Positions 54,666 through 62,147 of a stretch of DNA of 64,000 nucleotides are shown piece by piece. The notes below the pieces were generated by a model, which saw only the letters and a list, made by a program, of their open reading frames with translations, did not search any database and was not told the DNA's origin. Source of the stretch: a virus. The stretch's first letter is position 1. Every line of letters begins with the position of its first letter. The stretch is from positions 17,705-81,704 of IMG/VR virus record IMGVR_UViG_3300042564_005549, one strand, 5' to 3'. Position numbers and translations under genes: made by a program.

Positions 54666-56150
54666 ATGAAATCAACAGAAATTACCAATATAATTGAAAG
54701 TATTTTAGCAGAAGAAGTTAAAAATGCTATCACAACTGAGGCAGGTACCACTAAAAGAGTGAAATATCACGTTACTTGTGAGGGAGAACCATTAGCATCA
54801 TTTGATAGTATTGATGAGGCTAAAGACTATGTTGAGAAAAATAAAGATGGTGAATTGAAGGGTAAAAAGAAATTACTTATCGATAAGAAAACTTACGGTT
54901 CGTATCAAGAAATGATAGACCATCTTGATGAGATTGCACAATCATTAGAAGAAAAAGAAACTCCTGCAACTGAAATAAATGAATATGGAAATATGCAAGA
55001 CCCATATGAATATTATGACGAGACAATGGAGGAGGTAAAAGCTAAAGTGGACGAATGGCTTGATGCAGGTAAAATTGATGAACAAGAACATTATGAGATG
55101 TACTTTAAAATTGATTCATCAGATTATGAATGGGATTATAACCGTGGTAGTGGAAACAAAGCAAAACACATACTTATCCAATTAGCAAAAGAATGTGCAC
55201 CTCATTTATTAGTAAAAAAGAAAAAAGAAACAGAAAATATGGAAAATCAAGAACCAATGGAAGGTAATGCATACATTAAAGCAATGTTAGATGCTAAAGA
55301 AAAGGGTGAAGAGTCATTCGAAGTTGATGGGGAAACTCACAACGTTAAGGAATCTTGGAAACAATTAGAGGAAGAAGAAGGTATGTGTGAAGGTGCGGGT
55401 TGCTCTGGTGAAATGATGGAAGACAGTGAAAACTGTGAAGAATGTGGTGACAACGCTAATGAAATGTTAGAAGGTGGTAAAGGTACGTGTTCTGAATGTG
55501 GTACAATGTTACAAGAAGATGGTAGTTGTAATGAATGTGCTGGTAAAATGAACGAATCTAAAAAAGTAAAAATAAGATTAAGTGAATCTGAGTTAACAAA
55601 ACTAATTAGTAAATTAGTTATGGAGGCAATACCAGGTTTAGAAGCAGTTAAAAAATCACACAGTCAATCATCTGGTCAAGACTTAAAAGACAGTAACAAA
55701 AAAATTGATGACTATTTGAAAGGTGTTTCAGGTTCAACAAAACCTGAATTTCCTAACCAAGAAGGAACTGAAAAAGAAAAAGAAGCTTATAGAAATACAA
55801 GTGACGAAGAAGAATTTATAGACACTTACAGAGGTAAAGGTTTACAGGACTTAGATTATGATAACAAACCTTCAAAAGAGTTTATCGAAAGACTAAGAAT
55901 GGCTTTAGAAGGTGACCCTAAAATGGGTAACGGTCAAAAAGATACTGCAAACACTACACCAAGTAATGTAGGTAAAGACTTATACAAATCAATAGATAAA
56001 GAAAAGAAAACAAGACACGCTGAGCCAGCATACAAGAAGGACCCAGCACCTACTAAAGAGGTGAATGAGTCTGTAAAAAAAGATTCTGTAGTTTTAGAAG
56101 AAATGAACAGAATTAAAAATATGGCTAACTATAATAAGAAAACTCAGTAA
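54666..56150 (+). CDS. Acidic Cys-rich protein with zinc-ribbon-like knuckles, probable virion precursor
   Basis: A 494-residue acidic, mostly helical protein. The middle (about 240-300) has CEGAGCSG, CEECGD, CSECGTMLQEDGSCNECAG: at least three C-x2/3-C knuckles likely to bind zinc. DETMEEVKAKVDEWLDAGKI and KVKIRLSESELTKLISKLVM are predicted helices. The C-terminus reads LEEMNRIKNMANYNKKTQ, like the start of the 3893-4588 protein. It follows the patchwork gene by 1 bp. Head-core or maturation component is inference. Confidence 0.7.
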   Translation: MKSTEITNIIESILAEEVKNAITTEAGTTKRVKYHVTCEGEPLASFDSIDEAKDYVEKNKDGELKGKKKLLIDKKTYGSYQEMIDHLDEIAQSLEEKETPATEINEYGNMQDPYEYYDETMEEVKAKVDEWLDAGKIDEQEHYEMYFKIDSSDYEWDYNRGSGNKAKHILIQLAKECAPHLLVKKKKETENMENQEPMEGNAYIKAMLDAKEKGEESFEVDGETHNVKESWKQLEEEEGMCEGAGCSGEMMEDSENCEECGDNANEMLEGGKGTCSECGTMLQEDGSCNECAGKMNESKKVKIRLSESELTKLISKLVMEAIPGLEAVKKSHSQSSGQDLKDSNKKIDDYLKGVSGSTKPEFPNQEGTEKEKEAYRNTSDEEEFIDTYRGKGLQDLDYDNKPSKEFIERLRMALEGDPKMGNGQKDTANTTPSNVGKDLYKSIDKEKKTRHAEPAYKKDPAPTKEVNESVKKDSVVLEEMNRIKNMANYNKKTQ

Positions 56151-56178
56151 TCTACTTTTTTTTCTATTCTTTTATCTG

Positions 56179-56187
56179 TATATTTTA
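56179..56187 (+). promoter_or_regulatory. TTATATTTT-type promoter
   Basis: TATATTTTA 13 nt before the ATG at 56201, in the 50-bp gap after the virion block; it starts the small-gene cluster. Confidence 0.45.
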
Positions 56188-56200
56188 TGATAACAAAGAT

Positions 56201-56656
56201 ATGGAGAATAGAGAAGGTTATATTGAGTTTTTAACGTCAGAAAGTAATAAGAATCAAATAGATATTTGGTATAAAGCATATAATATAACTCTGGAAAAAA
56301 CAGAGTTATATTATGACTTTTTAATCTCATTGTTAGACATCATCGAAGAAACCTATTTGGGTTATGATGTCTTGGAAAAACAGGAGGATATTCAGAATCA
56401 CTTCACTTGGTGTTTCGATAAATTACTTAACAACTTCAAAAAAGAAAACATTGAATTTAAGGAAAGGGGTTCTCATTATGAGTACCTTTGGTTATTCTTT
56501 TACGAGGCGTTCTATATCACTGATTCTGAAGGTGGTATAATAAGAATACGTGAATACTTTTATAAACTCTTCAATTTCACATATAAGAAGACTCGGTCTG
56601 AGTTGGATATGTTGACAGAAATTTACAAAATGTTAGACCAAAACTTGAAAAAGTAA
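56201..56656 (+). CDS. Unknown protein, 151 residues
   Basis: An acidic, helical, aromatic-rich protein (FLTSESNKNQIDIWYKAYNI; FTWCFDKLLNNFKKENIEFK; YLWLFFYEAFYITDSEGG). No recognised motif, signal or membrane segment. Own promoter-like box upstream and another box downstream, so probably transcribed alone. Typical of phage early accessory genes. Confidence 0.65.
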   Translation: MENREGYIEFLTSESNKNQIDIWYKAYNITLEKTELYYDFLISLLDIIEETYLGYDVLEKQEDIQNHFTWCFDKLLNNFKKENIEFKERGSHYEYLWLFFYEAFYITDSEGGIIRIREYFYKLFNFTYKKTRSELDMLTEIYKMLDQNLKK

Positions 56657-56666
56657 ATTTTTTCCT

Positions 56667-56676
56667 CTATATTAGT
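56667..56676 (+). promoter_or_regulatory. TTATATTTT-related box
   Basis: TATATTAGTA 21 nt before the ATG at 56698; a weaker match to the same class. Confidence 0.35.
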
Positions 56677-56697
56677 ATTAAAAACCGAATAAATAAT

Positions 56698-56886
56698 ATG
56701 GAGACTTTAAAAAAAATCAAAGACTTGGTCGAAAAAATGTCTGTTGATACCCAAAAGGTTTATGAAAAGGGTAATCGAAGTGCGTCTATTAGGGCAAGAA
56801 AATATGCACAAGAAATCAAACAATTGATTGGTGTGTATAGAAGAGAAGTTTTAGAAGAAATTAAAAAATATGATGATAAAGATTGA
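56698..56886 (+). CDS. Histone H1-like small basic protein
   Basis: A 62-residue basic, helical protein: METLKKIKDLVEKMSVDTQK then YEKGNRSASIRARKYAQEIK. The pattern (repeated Lys, S-A-S-I-R-A-R-K) is very like the histone H1-like Hc1 proteins of Bacteroidota, about 60 residues long, which bind DNA. A phage copy could bind host or phage DNA. The assignment comes from composition and the RARK/KxxK pattern, so it is moderate. It overlaps the next gene by 17 bp. Confidence 0.6.
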   Translation: METLKKIKDLVEKMSVDTQKVYEKGNRSASIRARKYAQEIKQLIGVYRREVLEEIKKYDDKD

Positions 56887-57061
56887 GTTGTATCTACTCG
56901 TGTTAAGTGTTGTTTATATCTCAAAGTTTTTGTTTGAGTTCATATTAACACTTAGAGAAGAGGACCCGGAACCAATGAATGTTTCTAAAACAAATCAAGT
57001 GTTTTTGTATTTTGCAATTGCATATATACTAACATCAGTAATAAACGTTTTTATAAATTAG
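56870..57061 (+). CDS. Small two-helix membrane protein
   Basis: A 63-residue protein with two membrane segments (LYLLVLSVVYISKFLFEFIL; VFLYFAIAYILTSVINVFIN) and a short charged loop (REEDPEPMNVSKTN). The start overlaps the previous gene; ATGATG gives two candidate starts one codon apart. Holin-like size and topology, but no more can be said. Confidence 0.6.
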   Translation: MMIKIELYLLVLSVVYISKFLFEFILTLREEDPEPMNVSKTNQVFLYFAIAYILTSVINVFIN

Positions 57062-57067
57062 AAATTA

Positions 57068-57523
57068 GTGTACGAAAACATAAAAGGATTAAGACCCTAC
57101 TTTTTTTCACTTCGTGAAATTGATAATAATGTCAGTCTTGACATTAAATTTCCATTGACTTGGAAATATGAAAATATCATTTCTCAGTATAAATTAGTTA
57201 AGGCTAAAGTTCAGGACAAGAATGATAAATTTCATTTGGTATCCTTGATATCAACAGCAACTCAAGAAGGATATGATGTAGTTTTTGCTTGTGCTGGAGA
57301 AGTGGTAGTTGTAAACAAAGAAGAGGAAGAAAAACAAAGACTATTCCACGCAAAAGTTAAAGAGTTACAGGCATTATTCCAAAACCAGTCATTAGACAAA
57401 TTAAAAGAAATTAGTTTTATTGATACTTATGGACAAGAAGATTCAACAGGGATTAGAATGGTTGGAGAAAGAGCAGACGAAGGATTTGAAGGAGATACAG
57501 GAGCACAAGAAGAAGATGATTAA
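57068..57523 (+). CDS. Unknown protein, GTG start
   Basis: A 151-residue protein. No ATG occurs in its frame near the 5' end, so GTG at 57068, 6 bp after the previous stop, is the best start. N-terminal two thirds alpha/beta (SLREIDNNVSLDIKFPLTWK; HLVSLISTATQEGYDVVFAC); the rest is a helical acidic tail (EEEEKQRLFHAKVKELQALF). No known motif. Confidence 0.62.
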   Translation: MYENIKGLRPYFFSLREIDNNVSLDIKFPLTWKYENIISQYKLVKAKVQDKNDKFHLVSLISTATQEGYDVVFACAGEVVVVNKEEEEKQRLFHAKVKELQALFQNQSLDKLKEISFIDTYGQEDSTGIRMVGERADEGFEGDTGAQEEDD

Positions 57524-57632
57524 AGAGGTAATCTCTTTCGATAAAAATAAAATGTTCGAACCCAAACCAAAAAATAAAGTATCGTTCTTAAAAAAAATAC
57601 TTTTAGTGTTAGGCTATGGAAAAAAAAGGTAA
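57516..57632 (+). CDS. Very small basic protein
   Basis: 38 residues from ATG 57516 (a TTG-type start further upstream is less likely because of overlap). Overlaps both neighbours by 8 and 17 bp. Sequence has MFEPKPKNKVSFLKKILLVL followed by GYGKKR: a basic segment with a short hydrophobic stretch. Peptide-sized; coupling supports it being translated. Confidence 0.45.
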   Translation: MIKEVISFDKNKMFEPKPKNKVSFLKKILLVLGYGKKR

Positions 57633-57849
57633 TTTTTTTAATCAAATTGCAATTATATCTGACTTATTAGAAAAAATAAATTTAGAATCGGAATCAAGAA
57701 CCGTAATCTTCGAATTAAAAGAAGAAGAGTTCAATAGAGTATATGGATTGGTTACCGATAAAACAAAACAGAATATAAAATCTGTTAAAAATAAATTTTC
57801 AATAACTATAGGGGAAGTTAATGTTATCTTTAGTAAGAATAGTGTCTAA
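57616..57849 (+). CDS. Unknown small protein
   Basis: A 77-residue protein starting inside the previous small gene. Alpha/beta (GNFFNQIAIISDLLEKINLE; TVIFELKEEEFNRVYGLVTD). It converges on the minus-strand gene and overlaps its 3' end by 20 bp, so the two transcripts run through each other. No recognised family. Confidence 0.6.
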   Translation: MEKKGNFFNQIAIISDLLEKINLESESRTVIFELKEEEFNRVYGLVTDKTKQNIKSVKNKFSITIGEVNVIFSKNSV

Positions 57850-58468
57850 ACAACTCAGTTCTTTTATATCCCTTAGCAACTAACAAATCGTACAACATCC
57901 TTCTCTGGTGTGTTGTAACATCTTTCACAAAAATAAAGTTGTTCTTTTTTCTCTTTAACAAATCCTCTCGGATTATATTGAACAAACGAAGTGAATCGTC
58001 AATATTTTTATTACCGAACATTCTTACATCATTATCAACCTGCACAAATATTTTGTTATTTAATGTGAAGACCTGTGCAACGTCATTTACCGTCATAATG
58101 TAATTCATCATTTCGTGATAACGGATTCTTTTTTTACTATCAAAATCGTAGATTAGTTCCTCCACCCAATAAGGAATGATTTCTTTAACCCTTTCCTTTT
58201 CATTACTCAATATCACCTCTTCATTCCTACCTAATTCATCTTTAACATATGTTTTGGTGGACCATCTGGTTGTTGGATATATTAATGCCAACTCATATTT
58301 TGTTGAGGTTCTTTTTTTACCCGAATTGGTCTTTACGTAAGGTGGCTTCTTTTGGGTTTTCAATTCCTGCCATATTTCAGTTATCGTACTTCTTTTGGCG
58401 GATTTGTGGATTAGTTTTTTTCTTTTTCTATTACAAAAAAGTACTATGAAATATTTGTAATTAATCAT
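57830..58468 (-). CDS. Minus-strand protein, unknown function
   Basis: Start taken at the ATG at 58468, which overlaps the stop of the small upstream gene (ATGA); the frame can be extended 9 bp to a TTG. 212 residues, basic. N-terminal YFIVLFCNRKRKKLIHKSAK, then a region with RSTITEIWQELKTQKKPPYV and KYELALIYPTTRW, reminiscent of short basic DNA-interaction proteins but without a clear motif. C-terminal alpha/beta (KIFVQVDNDVRMFGNKNIDD). Only opposing-strand unit in the window. Unknown. Confidence 0.7.
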   Translation of the reverse strand: MINYKYFIVLFCNRKRKKLIHKSAKRSTITEIWQELKTQKKPPYVKTNSGKKRTSTKYELALIYPTTRWSTKTYVKDELGRNEEVILSNEKERVKEIIPYWVEELIYDFDSKKRIRYHEMMNYIMTVNDVAQVFTLNNKIFVQVDNDVRMFGNKNIDDSLRLFNIIREDLLKRKKNNFIFVKDVTTHQRRMLYDLLVAKGYKRTELFRHYSY

Positions 58469-58617
58469 AATAACCAACTAATTAAGGATATCACCCCATA
58501 AATCGCAAGAGCACCAACCACGATAACACCATAGAAAACTATTTTAGCGATTCTATCAGTTTCATCATAATAGTTTTTTTCCTCCTCACGTAATTTTTTA
58601 CATTCTGAACAAGCCAT
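58465..58617 (-). CDS. Short membrane protein with N-terminal CxxC
   Basis: A 50-residue protein read from ATG 58617 on the minus strand: MACSECKKLREEEKNYYDET, then a membrane segment (AKIVFYGVIVVGALAIYGVI) and SLISWLL. The C-S-E-C pair on the cytoplasmic side could bind a metal or be redox-active. Its stop overlaps the next ATG (ATGA), so the two minus-strand genes form an operon. Its promoter box lies directly upstream. Confidence 0.68.
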   Translation of the reverse strand: MACSECKKLREEEKNYYDETDRIAKIVFYGVIVVGALAIYGVISLISWLL

Positions 58618-58620
58618 ATT

Positions 58621-58629
58621 AAAATATAA
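58621..58629 (-). promoter_or_regulatory. TTATATTTT-type promoter on the minus strand
   Basis: Read on the minus strand: TTATATTTT, 3 nt before the ATG at 58617. The same motif as on the plus strand, which supports both the box and the antisense operon. Confidence 0.5.
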
Positions 58630-58679
58630 CTATTTCTCAGATAAAAATCAAACCAATTTCTTTTTCTCATTTTTTTTAC

Positions 58680-58698
58680 TTATATTTTTTTATATAAC
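58680..58698 (+). promoter_or_regulatory. TTATATTTT-type promoter of the dam-like gene
   Basis: TTATATTTTTTTATATAAC 10 nt before the ATG at 58709, divergent from the minus-strand promoter 50 bp away. The A/T palindromic part could also bind a regulator. Confidence 0.5.
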
Positions 58699-58708
58699 CT
58701 AAATTTTT

Positions 58709-59545
58709 ATGATATCGTATATTGGAGGAAAAGCAAGAATTGGTAAGTGGATAAAAGAATATATCCCACAGGACATCGAAACGTATGTGGAGGGATTTTC
58801 AGGTATGTTCTGGGTCTTTTTTAATATGGACTTAGAGAAGTATCCAAACCTTAAGACCGTCGTATATAACGACTATAATAGGTTAAATCATAACCTAATG
58901 AAGTGGGCTAAAGACTATGATGTATTATGGGAAGGTTTATCTCACTATCCTTGCCAACAGTTGGGTGTGGTTGACACACCGCCTCAGTATGAACAAATGT
59001 TCAATCAATACCAACAAGAGATATTTGATGAGAACTTAGTCATTACTGATGAGAATAGTTTAGAGATTGCTTGTAAATACGTTTATGTATTAGGTCAGGT
59101 GTTCTCCGGTTCTAAACCTGAAACCGCATCCTATATGGACTACAAGGGAAAATACAGATGTAAGGTTTTAGTTTTTATGGATAAACTAAAAAATCCAAAG
59201 TATCGTGAACACTTCGATAAAATAACATTTGTCGAAAATAAAGACTTCCAAGAAGTGGTTGAAAAATATGATTCACCTACAACTTATTTCTATATGGACC
59301 CACCATATTGGAAAACTGAGAATTACTATTCTAATCACGATTTTGATGTAAATGACCATACAAGACTTGCGGAATGTATCAAAGGTATTCAAGGTAAATT
59401 CAGTCTATCATATTACGATTTTCCACAATTATCTGAGTGGTTCCCTAAAGACCAATATCGTTGGGAACAAAAGGATTTCAGTAAAGCGGCATCAACCAAA
59501 AAGGAAAAGAATGTGGGTACCGAACTCCTAATAATGAACTATTAG
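58709..59545 (+). CDS. dam: DNA adenine methylase (Dam/D12 class)
   Basis: A 278-residue N6-adenine methyltransferase. SYIGGKARIGKWI at the start and ETYVEGFSGMFWVFFNMD replace the usual YxGGK and F-x-G-x-G SAM-binding motifs in a divergent form; YMDPPY at residues 195-200 is the catalytic motif. It transfers a methyl group from SAM to adenine, target probably short and palindromic but not readable from sequence. Phage methylases protect against host restriction. Own promoter; divergent from the minus-strand operon. Confidence 0.85.
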   Translation: MISYIGGKARIGKWIKEYIPQDIETYVEGFSGMFWVFFNMDLEKYPNLKTVVYNDYNRLNHNLMKWAKDYDVLWEGLSHYPCQQLGVVDTPPQYEQMFNQYQQEIFDENLVITDENSLEIACKYVYVLGQVFSGSKPETASYMDYKGKYRCKVLVFMDKLKNPKYREHFDKITFVENKDFQEVVEKYDSPTTYFYMDPPYWKTENYYSNHDFDVNDHTRLAECIKGIQGKFSLSYYDFPQLSEWFPKDQYRWEQKDFSKAASTKKEKNVGTELLIMNY

Positions 59546-59549
59546 TTCA

Positions 59550-59557
59550 TATTTATA
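59550..59557 (+). promoter_or_regulatory. TATTTATA box
   Basis: TATTTATA 13 nt before the NusG-like gene ATG at 59571. If it is a late promoter, the factor is made late. Confidence 0.45.
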
Positions 59558-59570
59558 AAATAATTTATTT

Positions 59571-60095
59571 ATGAAGACAAGTTGGTATTTGGTAAAAGTT
59601 TTACCCGGTAAAGAGAGACAATTAACTGAACAATATAACAAAGAAATTTCTTTGGGTACTATCAAAAATATCCTTAGATTTGTGTGTCCTTTAGAAAAAA
59701 ACTTAGTTGTTGTAAAAAACAAAAAAGTAATCAGAGAGAAAGTTCTTTATAGTGGATATCTTTATTTCGAAACACAGGAAAAATTAAACGACGATGACCT
59801 TAAAGTGATTGCACATCAGCAATCAATTATGGGTTTACTCGGAGATAAAACACCCATTCATTTAAGAGAGAGTGATGTTGCAAGAATATTAAAAGATGAT
59901 GTTCTTGATGAACACATTCAGTCTAAAAAAGTAACATTGAATGTTGCGGACATTGTCACAATATCTGATGGTGCGTTTAACGGATTCAACGGAATCGTAT
60001 CAGCAATTAAAGGTGACAAGGTTGATGTTGAAGTAAAGGTATTCGGTAGAGGAACAATTGTAACCGTAGGTATTGAACAGGTAGAAAAAGTATAA
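59571..60095 (+). CDS. NusG-like transcription factor
   Basis: A 174-residue protein. The N-terminal NGN domain begins KTSWYLVKVLPGKERQL as in NusG (WYvv...GkE), and the C-terminal KOW domain is ADIVTISDGAFNGFNGIVSA then DKVDVEVKVFGRGTIVTVGI. Full NusG architecture, so it probably binds RNA polymerase and may act as an antiterminator for phage operons. Starts behind a TATTTATA box; stop overlaps the next start (TAATG). Confidence 0.86.
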   Translation: MKTSWYLVKVLPGKERQLTEQYNKEISLGTIKNILRFVCPLEKNLVVVKNKKVIREKVLYSGYLYFETQEKLNDDDLKVIAHQQSIMGLLGDKTPIHLRESDVARILKDDVLDEHIQSKKVTLNVADIVTISDGAFNGFNGIVSAIKGDKVDVEVKVFGRGTIVTVGIEQVEKV

Positions 60096-60373
60096 TGAAT
60101 TTTAAGCCGGAGGTTTTAATTTATTTGAATCAAGTTAAATCGTTCTTATCAAAAAACGAAGAGGCTCGTTCATACTTTATGTCAAATACAAATCCTGATG
60201 ATTTTTACACAAAACTTTGTGAGATGTCTGAAAAAAATTTTGATTCATCAGGTGAACCAAGTTTAACACAAGAACAATTTGAAGAATTAAGATTGGAAAT
60301 TATCAAAGAACCGGAGAAAAAAGTCTTTGACCCTATTGTTTACACAAAATTTGGTCACTACTCTCTAAATTAA
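60095..60373 (+). CDS. Small protein, unknown
   Basis: A 92-residue protein coupled (TAATG) to the NusG-like gene. N-terminal helix (YLNQVKSFLSKNEEARSYFM), then NPDDFYTKLCEMSEKNF and QEQFEELRLEI, an acidic helical segment. No recognised domain. Coupling suggests a role with the NusG-like factor, which is inference. Confidence 0.65.
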   Translation: MNFKPEVLIYLNQVKSFLSKNEEARSYFMSNTNPDDFYTKLCEMSEKNFDSSGEPSLTQEQFEELRLEIIKEPEKKVFDPIVYTKFGHYSLN

Positions 60374-60396
60374 CTTCTATTTCTCACAAAATTTAA

Positions 60397-60407
60397 TTAT
60401 ATTACTA
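60397..60407 (+). promoter_or_regulatory. TTATATT-type promoter
   Basis: TTATATTACTA 2 nt before the ATG at 60410, within a 36-bp gap. Confidence 0.4.
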
Positions 60408-60409
60408 CT

Positions 60410-61480
60410 ATGATAAGAATATTACCTTCTGAGTTAAAATTATATGACTCAGTATATGCCAACGATTTCCCTGATAGTCAGTATTTCATTGTTTTGTTTG
60501 GTGATATGCCATCAAAATATAGTAGTAGGACTTATTACGACCCGAAAATACTCGAACACTTTAAAAGTTTGGGGTATGAAGCGACTCATAAAATTGAGAA
60601 CACGAAAAAGAACTACGATATTTCAATCGAGACTTTGTTAATTAACAAAGAAAAGGAAATAATGATTAGAGTTGATTTATCAACACAAAAGAAAACCGAA
60701 CTCGTAACTATTGATATTCTTTATAACTTAAAAAATGGTGAGATTACTAACCAAATAGATTTTGAATCACTATCGGTATTAGTTAAAGAAAAGAAAAGAG
60801 CGAATATCCATTTGGTTAAGAGTGAAATGGGTCATTTAGACACTCAAGAGTATGATTTACCTGTACCGGATATGGACTTAGAGTTAAATTATGGTCCTGA
60901 ATTTAAAAAGATACACGACATTATCATTAAGAGATTAAATAAGACAAATGATAAAGGTATCATTCTTTTACACGGAGACCCTGGCACCGGTAAAACATCT
61001 TATTTAAAATATATTACAAAGTTTGTAGAGGATAAGGATATTTTATTTATCCCACCATCAATGGCGGAGATGTTATCAGAACCATCCATAATTCCATTCT
61101 TAATGGAAAATAAAAATTCAATTTTAATTATTGAAGATGCTGAAAGGGTTATTTCAGATAGAGAAGGTAATGGTTCACCAGCAGGAGTTTCGAATATTCT
61201 TAACTTAACTGATGGAATTTTAGGTGATTGTTTAAATATACAGGTAATTGCCACGTTCAATATGAAAAGAGAAAGAATCGACCAAGCATTACTTAGAAAG
61301 GGTAGATTAATCGTTGAACATAAATTTGAAAAATTACCAATAGAAGAAACCAATAAATTATTAAAACATTTAGGTAAAACCTACGATGTTAAAGAGGCAA
61401 TGAGTTTGGCTGATATATATAATGTGGACTCAGACGAAGTCAGAATAACTAAAGAAAAAAAATCAATAGGATTTGTATGA
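60410..61480 (+). CDS. AAA+ ATPase with an N-terminal accessory domain
   Basis: A 356-residue protein. N-terminal 165 residues are unassigned alpha/beta. The AAA+ module follows: Walker A GDPGTGKTS (189-197), Walker B SILIIEDAER (around 238-246), sensor 1 VIATFNMK, and the Arg-finger/box VII region IDQALLRKGRLIVEHKF, much like BCS1/FtsH-type ATPases. Not the T4 gp44 clamp loader. Substrate unknown; a remodelling role is likely. Overlaps the thioredoxin gene by 4 bp (ATGA). Confidence 0.82.
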   Translation: MIRILPSELKLYDSVYANDFPDSQYFIVLFGDMPSKYSSRTYYDPKILEHFKSLGYEATHKIENTKKNYDISIETLLINKEKEIMIRVDLSTQKKTELVTIDILYNLKNGEITNQIDFESLSVLVKEKKRANIHLVKSEMGHLDTQEYDLPVPDMDLELNYGPEFKKIHDIIIKRLNKTNDKGIILLHGDPGTGKTSYLKYITKFVEDKDILFIPPSMAEMLSEPSIIPFLMENKNSILIIEDAERVISDREGNGSPAGVSNILNLTDGILGDCLNIQVIATFNMKRERIDQALLRKGRLIVEHKFEKLPIEETNKLLKHLGKTYDVKEAMSLADIYNVDSDEVRITKEKKSIGFV

Positions 61481-61791
61481 AACAATTAACAACAGAACAA
61501 TTAACAGAAAAACTAAATAATAATGAAAAAGTGTTGGTGGACTTTTTTGCCACTTGGTGTGGACCTTGTAAGGCTTTAGTACCGACATTGGAATCAATCC
61601 AAGATAATTATAATGGAGTAGAGTTTGTGAAAATTGACGTAGACCAAAACCAAGATTTGGCAATGTCAATGGGTGTTAGAAGTGTACCAACAGTTATACT
61701 TTTTGAAGGTAAGAAAGAAGTTTTCAGAACAACAGGGGCCAACACTAAAAATTTCTATGATAAAGTGATAACAGAGTCATTTAATTTATAA
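61477..61791 (+). CDS. Thioredoxin
   Basis: A 104-residue thioredoxin. Active site WCGPC at residues 27-31, cis-Pro in SVPTVILFEGK. Full-length, no signal peptide, so cytosolic. Likely reduces NrdA or other phage proteins. Its start overlaps the AAA+ gene (ATGA) and the glutaredoxin gene begins 1 bp after it. Confidence 0.95.
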   Translation: MKQLTTEQLTEKLNNNEKVLVDFFATWCGPCKALVPTLESIQDNYNGVEFVKIDVDQNQDLAMSMGVRSVPTVILFEGKKEVFRTTGANTKNFYDKVITESFNL

Positions 61792-61792
61792 T

Positions 61793-62065
61793 ATGAGTAA
61801 TACTATTGTTATTTTTACTTTAAAAACTTGTGGACATTGTGCCGACCTTAAAGAAAAATTAACTGAACTTTCAATTCCATATGAAGAATTGGAAATAAAT
61901 CAAAATAGACCTATTTGGGACCAAGTGGTTAGTCAAACAGGTCATAATTTACTTCCAACCGTCTTTATAAAAAAAGAAAATGATGACACGGGACCTATTT
62001 TTATCCCGGGCAGAGACTTCCAAAGTCGAGATGAGGTCATAGAAATTATAAAAAATTACGTTTAA
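61793..62065 (+). CDS. Glutaredoxin with CGHC active site
   Basis: A 90-residue glutaredoxin-fold protein: KTCGHCADL with Cys13 and Cys16, TVFIKKENDD, and GRDFQSRDEVIEIIKNYV at the C-terminus. The active site is CGHC, as in protein disulfide isomerases, where glutaredoxins usually have CPYC. This gives a more oxidising couple. Cytosolic, and with thioredoxin likely serves the phage ribonucleotide reductase. Confidence 0.92.
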   Translation: MSNTIVIFTLKTCGHCADLKEKLTELSIPYEELEINQNRPIWDQVVSQTGHNLLPTVFIKKENDDTGPIFIPGRDFQSRDEVIEIIKNYV

Positions 62066-62070
62066 AACAA

Positions 62071-62097
62071 AAAGGGATTAAAAAAATCCCTTTTTTT
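62071..62097 (+). terminator. Intrinsic terminator after the redox genes
   Basis: AAAGGGATT (62071-62079), loop AAAAA, AATCCCTTT (62085-62093) and a run of Ts. It ends the AAA+/thioredoxin/glutaredoxin unit. Confidence 0.93.
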
Positions 62098-62120
62098 ATG
62101 CTGACATCTCAAATAAAAAG

Positions 62121-62128
62121 TATTTATG
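62121..62128 (+). promoter_or_regulatory. TATTTATG box
   Basis: TATTTATG 19 nt before the ATG at 62148, after the terminator. Confidence 0.45.
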
Positions 62129-62147
62129 TAAAAGACTTTACTTTTAG

